A program made the translations under genes and the position numbers. A stretch of DNA of 64,000 nt from Tepidimonas sediminis. GTDB lineage: Bacteria > Pseudomonadota > Gammaproteobacteria > Burkholderiales > Burkholderiaceae_C. Every line of letters starts with the position of its first letter. The stretch's first letter is position 1. Of this stretch, positions 20,595-30,842 are shown one piece after another. Under the pieces are notes generated by a model. That model was not told where the DNA came from and ran no database searches. It saw nothing but the letters and a program-made list of their open reading frames with translations. Location of the stretch: the NCBI RefSeq assembly GCF_007556605.1, contig NZ_VJND01000002.1:1-64000 (forward strand), in the 5' to 3' direction.

Positions 20595-21317
20595 ATGAGC
20601 AGACCAACGATCGGGTGGCGGACGCTGGCGGCGGCCGCCGTGGGCGCGCTGCTGGCCGGCCCGCTGCAGGCGGCCGACCCGGTGACCACCGCCCTGCAGC
20701 AGGCCTACGCGCCGTACCGCATGGCGCTGTTCCGCACCAACCAGAGCGACGTCGAGGCGGCGCGCGCGGCGCTGGCCGAGGCCCGCGCCGCGTGGCAGCG
20801 CGTGCTGCGCGAGCACGCCCAGCCGTCCGTGCCGTACGCCGGCGACCCGGAGTACGGGCGCACGCTGCAGCAGGTGGCGCAGGTGCTGGAGGAGGCCGCC
20901 ACGCTGGTGGAGGCCGGCCGGCTGCCGGCGGCGCACGACCGGCTGGAGGCGGTGCGCGACCTGCTGGCCGCGCTGCGCCAGCGCAACCAGGTGATCGTCT
21001 TCAGCGACCACATGAACGCCTACCACGAGGCGATGGAGCTGGCGCTGACCGAGGGGCCGAAGCTGCTGGAGCAGCCGCAGGGCCGGCTGGCGCTGGCCGA
21101 GCACGCCGGCGTGCTGCACCACCTGGCGCAGCGGCTGCAGACGCAGGCGCCGCCCGAGCTGCGCGCGAGCAGTGAGTTCCGCGACGGACTGCAGGCGGTG
21201 CTCGCCTCGGTGCAGGCGCTGCGCGCGGCGGTGCAGCAGGGCGACGCCGAGGCGATGCGCAAGGCGCTGGGCGGCCTCAAGGGGCCGTACGCGCGCCTGT
21301 TCGTCAAGTTCGGCTGA
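20595..21317 (+). CDS. Unknown periplasmic helical protein beside the SHP cluster
   Basis: I do not recognise this 240-residue protein. It has a signal peptide (TLAAAAVGALLAGPLQAADP) and no cysteine, no heme motif and no further membrane segment. The mature part is almost entirely amphipathic helix (repeats such as AARAALAEARAAWQRVL, RTLQQVAQVLEEAATLVEAG and LEAVRDLLAALRQRNQ), compatible with a helical bundle. A short less regular segment, VIVFSDHMNAYHEAMELALTEGPKLL, holds two His and could bind metal or a partner. It is divergent from shp and followed by the PepSY/two-component genes. An AGGAAAGG ribosome site precedes the ATG. Confidence 0.75.
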   Translation: MSRPTIGWRTLAAAAVGALLAGPLQAADPVTTALQQAYAPYRMALFRTNQSDVEAARAALAEARAAWQRVLREHAQPSVPYAGDPEYGRTLQQVAQVLEEAATLVEAGRLPAAHDRLEAVRDLLAALRQRNQVIVFSDHMNAYHEAMELALTEGPKLLEQPQGRLALAEHAGVLHHLAQRLQTQAPPELRASSEFRDGLQAVLASVQALRAAVQQGDAEAMRKALGGLKGPYARLFVKFG

Positions 21318-21385
21318 CCGGGACGGCGCGCGCGGCGCCTCGCCGCGCGGGCGCCGCCGCAGCGGCGGCCCCGGGCGCCCGGCCG

Positions 21386-21421
21386 CGGTTCATCCGCGGT
21401 TCAGCTCCTGTGCCCTATCCT
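21386..21421 (+). promoter_or_regulatory. Direct-repeat operator and -10 before the PepSY operon
   Basis: CCGCGGTTCA occurs twice (21383-21392 and 21394-21403), an exact repeat with an 11-base period. Eight bases after the 22-base box comes TATCCT (21416-21421), a plausible -10 that ends 7 bases before the ATG of the PepSY gene. The box occupies the -35 region, the position from which PhoB/PhoP-type regulators activate. Autoregulation by the operon's own response regulator is inferred. Confidence 0.6.
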
Positions 21422-21428
21422 CTCGGGC

Positions 21429-21803
21429 ATGAATCGCGCTTGGCCGCCGCTGCCTGCCTGCTGCCCGCCGCGGTGGCGCTCCGGGCGGCGGCGCGCGTCC
21501 CTGGCAGCGCTCGTGACGCTGCTGGCCGTCGCCTGGTCGGGCGCGTGGGCCGATGGCGGCGGCGACCAGCGGCGCGCGCGCGAGGCCGTGCTGGCCGGCG
21601 AGATTCGGCCGCTGGCCGAGATCCTGCAGCGGGTGCAGCCGCTGCTTGATGGCGAGATCATCGCCACCGAGCTGGAGCGCGAGCACGGCCGCTGGGTGTA
21701 CGAATTCAAGGTGCTGCGCCCCGACGGGCGGCTGGTCGAGTGGTACGTGGATGCGCGCGACGGCCGCGTGCTCAAGACCGAAGTGAAGAAAGGCAAGCGG
21801 TGA
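21429..21803 (+). CDS. PepSY-domain periplasmic protein
   Basis: A 124-residue secreted or membrane-anchored protein. A basic N-terminus and a hydrophobic stretch (ASLAALVTLLAVAWSGAWA, about 23-42) act as a signal, followed by one PepSY domain (about 55-120: LAEILQRVQPLLDGEIIATELEREHGRWVYEFKVL, then WYVDARDGRVLKTE). PepSY proteins next to PhoP/PhoQ-like systems often modulate the sensor. Its stop overlaps the response regulator GTG start (GTGA), so the three genes form one operon. Confidence 0.85.
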   Translation: MNRAWPPLPACCPPRWRSGRRRASLAALVTLLAVAWSGAWADGGGDQRRAREAVLAGEIRPLAEILQRVQPLLDGEIIATELEREHGRWVYEFKVLRPDGRLVEWYVDARDGRVLKTEVKKGKR

Positions 21804-22461
21804 GGGTGCTGCTGGTGGAGGACGAGGCGGCGCTGGCGCAGCGGCTGGCGGCCAGCCTGCGCGCGGCCGGCTACACGGTGGACGTGGCCGCCGACGGCCG
21901 CCGCGCGTGGGAGCTGGGCGGCGTGGAGCCCTACGACGCCATCGTGCTGGATCTGGGTCTGCCGCAGCTGGACGGCCTGACGGTGCTGCAGCGCTGGCGC
22001 GCCGAAGGCGTGACGGCGCCGGTGCTGATCCTGACCGCGCGCGACGCGTGGCAGGACAAGGTGGCCGGCATCGACGCCGGGGCGGACGACTACCTGACCA
22101 AGCCGTTCCACACCGAGGAGCTGCTGGCGCGCGTGCGCGCGCTGATCCGCCGGGCGCACGGCGCCGCGCACCCGGTGCTGCGCTGCGGCGCGCTGGAGCT
22201 GGACACGCGCCAGCAGCGCGCCAGCGTCGATGGCCAGCCCCTCGTGCTGACGGCGCAGGAGCTGCGCGTGCTGTCGTACCTGATGCACCGCGCCGGTCAG
22301 GTGGTGCCGCGCACCGAGCTGGCCGAGCACCTGTACGGCAGCGACGCCGAGCGCGACTCCAACACCATCGAGGTGTTCGTCGCCCGGCTGCGGCGCAAGC
22401 TGCCGCCCGGCAGCATCGAGACGGTGCGCGGCCTGGGCTACCGGCTGGAGGCCGCCGCCGG

Positions 22462-22465
<4 letters not shown>
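21800..22465 (+). CDS. OmpR/PhoP-type response regulator
   Basis: Two-component DNA-binding regulator of 221 residues. The receiver domain has the acidic pocket E7/D8, phosphoacceptor D51 (IVLDLGLPQLDG) and the conserved Lys in LTKPF. The C-terminal winged helix (about 125-221) ends with TVRGLGYRLEA. The start is a GTG overlapping the PepSY stop, which gives the canonical VRVLLVEDE N-terminus; upstream ATGs would add non-family residues. It should bind the 11-base-period repeats described upstream. Confidence 0.93.
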
Positions 22466-26320
<3,855 letters not shown>

Positions 26321-26364
26321 GCCCGCAGGCGGTGCCGGACCGAAGCCGCGGCTGGCTGGTGCCG

Positions 26365-26389
26365 GCCCCCGACTGGGCCGCACGGGGGC
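26365..26389. terminator. Hairpin between convergent purB and the DUF3717 gene
   Basis: GCCCCCG (26365-26371) pairs with CGGGGGC (26383-26389) across an 11-base loop, ending directly at the stop codon of the opposing gene. No U-tract follows on either strand. It could act as a bidirectional terminator or an mRNA 3'-end stabiliser. Confidence 0.4.
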
Positions 26390-26869
26390 TCAGGCGGCAG
26401 GCTGGGGCGGGGTCGCGGGTGCGCGTTCAGCTCCGGTGCCCTGCCGTTCCACCGCGCGCTCGGCGTAGATGTTGAAACGCCAGGCGCTGCCCTCGCGCGT
26501 GATGCGGCGCCACACCGCCCGCTTTTCGCCCGGCGTCATCGCCGGCCAGCGCGTCACCTCCTCGTGCGTGCGGCCGCAGCCCTTGCAGACCGCATCGCCC
26601 TGGTTGGTGGAGCAGATCGCGATGCACGGCGTGTCCGGGGTGGTGTCGTACCATGCCTTCCACGCTTCCCACGCGGCACGCGGCATGGTGCGCTCGTCGG
26701 CTTCGTCCTCGCCGAAATGGATCAGCAGCGCGTACACCTCCGCCAGCGCGCGCAGCGGCGCCGGCAGCGTGACGCCGTCGGGCGAGGGCTGGCGCTGACG
26801 CCAGAAGTTGATCGCGGCCTCGATGTCCGTGATGTGGATACCGGCCATGGTCGAGCCAGGATGAGTCAT
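26390..26869 (-). CDS. DUF3717-DUF1289 domain protein
   Basis: A 159-residue protein of unknown function. The N-terminal DUF3717 (about 10-60) reads ITDIEAAINFWRQRQPS and LAEVYALLIHFGEDEADE. The C-terminal DUF1289 (about 78-125) carries the cysteine set CIAICSTNQGDAVCKGCGRTHEEVTRW, which probably binds a metal. ATG 26869 is preferred: a good -10 (TATCAT on the minus strand, plus-strand positions 26893-26898) lies 23 bases upstream and GGAA precedes it. A TTG two codons upstream and an ATG at 26848 are alternatives. Confidence 0.8.
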   Translation of the reverse strand: MTHPGSTMAGIHITDIEAAINFWRQRQPSPDGVTLPAPLRALAEVYALLIHFGEDEADERTMPRAAWEAWKAWYDTTPDTPCIAICSTNQGDAVCKGCGRTHEEVTRWPAMTPGEKRAVWRRITREGSAWRFNIYAERAVERQGTGAERAPATPPQPAA

Positions 26870-26939
26870 GCGCAACGTTTCCGGGGGTGCGCATGATAGC
26901 CGGGCCGGTTGCCCTTGCAGCGGATGCGGGTCCGCTTCT

Positions 26940-28550
26940 TCAGCGCCGCCGCGCCGCCGCCTCCTGCTCGCGCAGCAGCGCCTCGACGTGGCGCACGCGC
27001 GCGTCCAGCACCGCCAGCTCCTGCCAGTCCGTGCCGTGCTGCTGCCCGGCCAGGCGCTGGGTGGCGCGGAAGCGGTCCAGCGCGCCGGTCAGGTCCAGCT
27101 CGGCCAGACGTGCCTCGCCCTCGGCGCGGCCGGCGCGCAGCGGCTGACCGAGTGCGCGCTGCAACGGCGCCAGCGCCTCCCAGGCGCCGGCGTCGAGCGG
27201 GTGCTGCACGCACCACGCCTGCAGCCGTGCCGCCGTCTCGCGCACGAGCGGTGCGTCGGCGTACGGGGCGGCCCGGGCGGCCAGCAGCAGGCCGGCGCGT
27301 GTGCCGTCGGCAAGCACCTGCCGCGCCAGCGCAGGCAGGCGCGCGCGCTCGGCCGGCGGCAGCGCCGGTTCGTCGTGCAGCCGCGTGAGCGCCTCCAGCC
27401 GCAGCCAGGCAGCCGCGCGATGCAGCGCCGGCGAACCTTCCGTCTCCAGGCCGTCGAGCGCCTCCAGGGCGGTGCCGGCGTCGCGCCGCAGCGTGGCGGC
27501 CAGCGCGGCGCCGTAGCGGCTGCCGGGGTCGTGGCGCGGCGCCAGCGCGTGCCCGCGCAGGCGCTCGGCGCTGGGATCGGCCAGCACGCGCGCGCGCGCG
27601 GCCATCGCGGCATGCCAGTCGTCCGCCACCGGCGCCGGCGCCGCCGCCGTCGCGGGCAGCAGGCCCAGCCGAGCGCGCATGTCGGCGATGCGCTCGGTGG
27701 TCAGCGGATGGCTGCGCAGATAGGGAAAGCTGCCGTCGTCGTTGAGGCGCGCGGACTGCTGCAGCCGCTCGAACATGCCGATGAAGCCGTGGCCCGGGAA
27801 GCCGGCGGCCTGCAGCACCGCCAGCCCGATGCGGTCGGCCTCGCGTTCCATGTCGCGCGAGAAGTTGAGCTGGCCCTGCAGCGCCACCGCCTGGCCGCCG
27901 GCGATGGCGGCGCCGGCGATGTCGGCGTTCCTGGCCGCGCTGGCCGCCAGCGCCCCGAGGATCATGGCCGCCAGCACCAGCGGCGCCTGCTGGCCCTGGC
28001 GCGTCAACAGGCGCGCGATGTGGCGCTGCGTGACGTGGCTGAGCTCGTGCGCCAGCACGCTGGCCAGCTCCTCGGGTCGCTGCGTCACGCCGATCAGGCC
28101 CAGGTGCACGCCGAAGTAGCCGCCCGGCAGCGCGAACGCGTTGACGGTGGGGTCGCGCCCGAGCAGCAGCCGCCAGGCGAAGCGCTCGGCCAGCTCGTCG
28201 GGGAGCTCGCCGCGCTGGCGCGCGCCGGCCAACAGCGGCTGCCAGACAGCCTGCAGCAGCTCCGCCAGCGGTGCGTCGTCTAGGTAGGCCGGATCGCGGA
28301 AGAGCGCGCGCGCGATGCGGTCACCCAGCTCGCGCTCCTGCGCCAGCGTCAGTTCGCCGCCGTCGCCCAGCGTCGGCAGGCTGCCCTGCGCGCGCGCCGG
28401 CGGCGGGGCGGCCAGCCACGGCAGCAGCACCCCGGCTGCCGCCGCGCCGAAGGCGCTTCGCAGCACGCGCCGCAGCCAGTCGCGCCGGCTGCAGGCAGGC
28501 AGCGGGCGCCAGCGCGCCGGCGCGCCGTCGTTCGTCGTCGCCTCGTCCAT
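26940..28550 (-). CDS. M48-family metalloprotease with TPR tail (BepA/YfgC-like), Tat-type signal
   Basis: Exported zinc protease of 536 residues, related to BepA, which handles misassembled outer-membrane proteins. The N-terminus carries SRRDWLRR (21-28) before a hydrophobic stretch ending in ARAQ, which fits a twin-arginine signal. The catalytic site is H168-E-L-S-H172 ([13 protein letters not shown]), and the third ligand lies in [13 protein letters not shown]. The C-terminal half is Ala/Leu-rich helical repeat consistent with TPRs. The start at MDEATTND was chosen over one 10 codons upstream because only 38 bases separate it from divergent moaC. Confidence 0.87.
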   Translation of the reverse strand: MDEATTNDGAPARWRPLPACSRRDWLRRVLRSAFGAAAAGVLLPWLAAPPPARAQGSLPTLGDGGELTLAQERELGDRIARALFRDPAYLDDAPLAELLQAVWQPLLAGARQRGELPDELAERFAWRLLLGRDPTVNAFALPGGYFGVHLGLIGVTQRPEELASVLAHELSHVTQRHIARLLTRQGQQAPLVLAAMILGALAASAARNADIAGAAIAGGQAVALQGQLNFSRDMEREADRIGLAVLQAAGFPGHGFIGMFERLQQSARLNDDGSFPYLRSHPLTTERIADMRARLGLLPATAAAPAPVADDWHAAMAARARVLADPSAERLRGHALAPRHDPGSRYGAALAATLRRDAGTALEALDGLETEGSPALHRAAAWLRLEALTRLHDEPALPPAERARLPALARQVLADGTRAGLLLAARAAPYADAPLVRETAARLQAWCVQHPLDAGAWEALAPLQRALGQPLRAGRAEGEARLAELDLTGALDRFRATQRLAGQQHGTDWQELAVLDARVRHVEALLREQEAAARRR

Positions 28551-28575
28551 GCGCCTATGATGCGCCAATCCGCGC

Positions 28576-28581
28576 GACAAT
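28576..28581 (+). promoter_or_regulatory. moaC -10 element
   Basis: GACAAT (5 of 6 matches to TATAAT-type promoters of this genome) ends 7 bases before the moaC ATG, predicting a leaderless mRNA. It lies in the 38-base gap shared with the divergent protease gene. Confidence 0.45.
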
Positions 28582-28588
28582 TCCGCGC

Positions 28589-29101
28589 ATGGACACGCCG
28601 CCGACTTCCTCGCCGCTGACCCATTTCGACGCCCACGGCCAGGCCCACATGGTGGACGTGGGCGCCAAGGCCGCCACGCACCGCGTCGCCGTGGCCGAAG
28701 GGCGCATCCGCATGCAGGCTGCCACGCTCGCCCTGATCGAGCAGGGCAGCGCGAAGAAGGGTGACGTGCTCGGCGTGGCGCGCATCGCCGGCATCATGGC
28801 CGCCAAGCGCACCAGCGACCTGATCCCGCTGTGCCACCCCGTGGCGCTGACGCGCGTGGCACTGGACTTCGTGGCGGAGCACGACCCGCCGGCGGTGCGC
28901 GTGCGCGCCACCGCCGAGACGGTGGGGCCGACCGGCGTCGAGATGGAGGCGCTGACCGCGGTGCAGGTGGCGCTGCTGACCATCTACGACATGTGCAAGG
29001 CGGCCGACCGCGGCATGGTGATCGGCGAGGTGCGCCTGCTGGAAAAGCTCGGGGGCAAGTCGGGCCACTTCGTCGCCGCACCGCTGCCGCCGGCGGTGTG
29101 A
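28589..29101 (+). CDS. moaC: Cyclic pyranopterin monophosphate synthase MoaC
   Basis: Converts the MoaA product 3',8-cyclo-7,8-dihydro-GTP to cyclic pyranopterin monophosphate in molybdenum cofactor synthesis. It has 170 residues. Hallmarks are [18 protein letters not shown], the substrate-binding [38 protein letters not shown] and the C-terminal [12 protein letters not shown]. No other moa genes are adjacent. Confidence 0.96.
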   Translation: MDTPPTSSPLTHFDAHGQAHMVDVGAKAATHRVAVAEGRIRMQAATLALIEQGSAKKGDVLGVARIAGIMAAKRTSDLIPLCHPVALTRVALDFVAEHDPPAVRVRATAETVGPTGVEMEALTAVQVALLTIYDMCKAADRGMVIGEVRLLEKLGGKSGHFVAAPLPPAV

Positions 29102-29107
29102 GCGGGA

Positions 29108-29123
29108 GCGGGCGCGCGCCCGC
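29108..29123. terminator. GC palindrome between convergent moaC and hbd
   Basis: GCGGGCGCGCGCCCGC is a perfect 16-base palindrome 7 bases after the moaC stop. A second, bulged pairing with GGGGCGCGCC further on is also possible. No U-tract is present. Likely a 3'-end structure shared by the two convergent transcripts. Confidence 0.35.
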
Positions 29124-29165
29124 CCCACTGGGCACGGGGCGCGCCTCAGCCCCCGGCGCGGCCCC

Positions 29166-30017
29166 TCATGCGTAGGTGTAGACGCCGCGGCCGCTCTTGC
29201 GGCCCAGGTAGCCGGCAGCCACCATCTCCTTCAGCAGCGGGCAGGGGCGGTACTTGCTGTCGTTGAACTCGGCGAAGTACACGTTCATCACCGCCAGGCA
29301 CACGTCCAGCCCGATCATGTCGGCCAGCGCCAGCGGCCCGATCGGGTGGTTGCAGCCGAGCTTCATGCCGGCGTCGATGTCCTCCGGGCTGGCCAGCCCC
29401 TCGGCCAGCACGAAGAAGGCCTCGTTGATCATCGGCACCAGGATGCGGTTGACGACGAAGCCGGGCGAGTTCTTGACCGTGATCGGCGTCTTGCCGAGCT
29501 TGAGCGCCAGGTCGCGCACGGCGTCGTGCGTGGCGTCGCTGGTCTGCAGGCCGCGAATGATCTCCACCAGCGCCATCATCGGCACCGGGTTGAAGAAGTG
29601 CATGCCGATGAAGCGGTCCGCGCGCCCGGTGACGGCGGCCAGTTGCGTGATGCTGATCGAGCTGGTGTTGGTCGCGACGATGGCCTCGGGTGCCAGCAGG
29701 CCGTCGAGCTGGCGCAGGATCTTGAGCTTGAGCTCGAGGTTTTCGGTGGCGGCCTCGATGACGAGCTGCGCGCCCTTCAAGTCGTCGTATTGGGTCGAGG
29801 TGCGGATGCGCGCCAGGGTCGCCTCCTTGTCGGCGGCGGTGATCTTGTCTTTCTTGAGCAGGCGATCCAGGCTGCCGGCGATCGTGGCCATGCCCTTGGC
29901 CAGGGCGGCGTCGCTGACGTCGATCATGACGACCTGCAGGCCGCTGGCGGCGCAGACCTGCGCGATGCCGTTGCCCATGGTGCCGGCGCCGACGACGCCG
30001 ATGGTGTCGATGGACAT
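29166..30017 (-). CDS. hbd: 3-hydroxybutyryl-CoA dehydrogenase
   Basis: NAD(P)-dependent oxidoreductase of 283 residues that interconverts 3-hydroxybutyryl-CoA and acetoacetyl-CoA, linking beta-oxidation or polyhydroxybutyrate turnover to central carbon. The Rossmann loop GVVGAGTMGNGIAQVCAASG is at the N-terminus. The catalytic His-Glu pair lies in FIGMHFFNPVPMMALVEII, and NSPGFVVNRILVPMINEAF follows. The ATG at 30017 has a GGAGGAGT ribosome site; longer starts read into the terminator region. It lies downstream of the phasin gene but behind a terminator. Confidence 0.93.
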   Translation of the reverse strand: MSIDTIGVVGAGTMGNGIAQVCAASGLQVVMIDVSDAALAKGMATIAGSLDRLLKKDKITAADKEATLARIRTSTQYDDLKGAQLVIEAATENLELKLKILRQLDGLLAPEAIVATNTSSISITQLAAVTGRADRFIGMHFFNPVPMMALVEIIRGLQTSDATHDAVRDLALKLGKTPITVKNSPGFVVNRILVPMINEAFFVLAEGLASPEDIDAGMKLGCNHPIGPLALADMIGLDVCLAVMNVYFAEFNDSKYRPCPLLKEMVAAGYLGRKSGRGVYTYA

Positions 30018-30096
30018 GAGACTCCTCCGTGCGAATGGGTGGATGGCGATCGGGATGAGGCGATTATGCGCCGCCTCGCCGGGGCGCCCGGCCATG

Positions 30097-30121
30097 AAAA
30101 AGGCCACCCCGGGGGGTGGCC
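30097..30121 (-). terminator. Rho-independent terminator after the phasin gene
   Basis: Read on the minus strand, an 8-9 base stem (GGCCACCCC at 30102-30110 against GGGGTGGCC at 30113-30121) is followed by five T (AAAAA at 30097-30101 on the plus strand). It lies 29 bases after the phasin stop and separates the phasin from hbd. It is the only classical U-tract terminator seen clearly in the window. Confidence 0.8.
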
Positions 30122-30149
30122 CGACATGGCCGGGATGGCGCGCGGATGC

Positions 30150-30704
30150 TCAGGCCGCCGCCTTGCTGGCCGTGCGCGGGGCCTTGGTGGCGGCCACGGC
30201 GGTGCTGGCCACGGCCTTCAGGTTGGCGTCGGCCAGCTCCGCGGCCTGCTTGACCGCCTTCTGCACCGACTCCATCGCGGCGGCGGCGGTGGTGACGGCC
30301 TGCTTCATCGCGGCCACGGCCGGTTCGGTGCCCTGCGGCGCGTTCTTGACCAGGCCGTCGAGCGTGGCGATGAACTGCTTGTGCGCCTCCTGGGCCTGGG
30401 CTTCCAGCGCCTTGGCCAGCTCGGTCTGCACGCCCGAGGCGATGTCGTAGACGTGACGATGGTAGGAGGCCACCTTCTCGCCCATCGGCTGGAAGACGGC
30501 GTTGTGCAGCGCCACCAGGTCCTGCATGTCCTTGACGGCCAGCGCGGTCTGGGTGTGCTCGGCAGCCTCGGCCAGCAGCGTCTTGACGGTCTGCAGGTTG
30601 AGCTCGGCCAGCTTCTCGACGCCGGCGAACGCCTTGTCGGCGAGGTCGAAGGCGGCGGCGACGTTTTTCTTGTGCAGGGCGACGAGTTGGTCGACGGTCA
30701 TCAT
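30150..30704 (-). CDS. phaP: Phasin (PHA granule-associated protein)
   Basis: Amphipathic helical protein of 184 residues that coats polyhydroxyalkanoate granules and controls their size. The N-terminus MMTVDQLVALHKKNVAAAFDLADKAFAGVEKLAELNLQ is typical of the phasin family, followed by a long helical region and an Ala/Lys/Thr-rich tail (AVAATKAPRTASKAAA) resembling histone-like PHA proteins. AAGGAGT lies 6 bases before the first ATG. Expression is probably controlled by a PhaR-like repressor through the two palindromes upstream. Confidence 0.92.
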   Translation of the reverse strand: MMTVDQLVALHKKNVAAAFDLADKAFAGVEKLAELNLQTVKTLLAEAAEHTQTALAVKDMQDLVALHNAVFQPMGEKVASYHRHVYDIASGVQTELAKALEAQAQEAHKQFIATLDGLVKNAPQGTEPAVAAMKQAVTTAAAAMESVQKAVKQAAELADANLKAVASTAVAATKAPRTASKAAA

Positions 30705-30729
30705 GGCAGGACTCCTTGTGTGTGGACGA

Positions 30730-30744
30730 TGTTGCAGTGCAACA
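30730..30744. promoter_or_regulatory. PhaR-like palindromic operator, start-site copy
   Basis: TGTTGCAGTGCAACA has 7-base arms around a central G. It covers the predicted transcription start of the phasin gene, just downstream of its -10 TATACT (30751-30756, minus strand). It shares the core GTTGCA-N-TGCAAC with the second copy 56 bases away. Confidence 0.7.
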
Positions 30745-30750
30745 AAGCCT

Positions 30751-30778
30751 AGTATAGGGACCTCGCGTGACAACGCAA
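30751..30778 (-). promoter_or_regulatory. Phasin promoter
   Basis: On the minus strand TTGCGT (30773-30778), 16 bases, TATACT (30751-30756). The -10 matches 5 of 6 bases and the -35 is weak. The promoter is bracketed by the two palindromes, a layout suited to tight repression. Confidence 0.6.
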
Positions 30779-30783
30779 GGGCA

Positions 30784-30802
30784 TTTGTTGCATTGCAACA
30801 AA
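30784..30802. promoter_or_regulatory. PhaR-like palindromic operator, upstream copy
   Basis: TTTGTTGCATTGCAACAAA is a perfect palindrome with 9-base arms around one central base, directly upstream of the phasin -35. PhaR repressors are known to bind phasin promoters and be released by nascent PHA; assignment to PhaR here is by analogy, as no phaR lies in the window. Confidence 0.7.
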
Positions 30803-30842
30803 CGAGCCGACGAACGGTCGTTGCCGGCCCGCGGCGGGGGGC

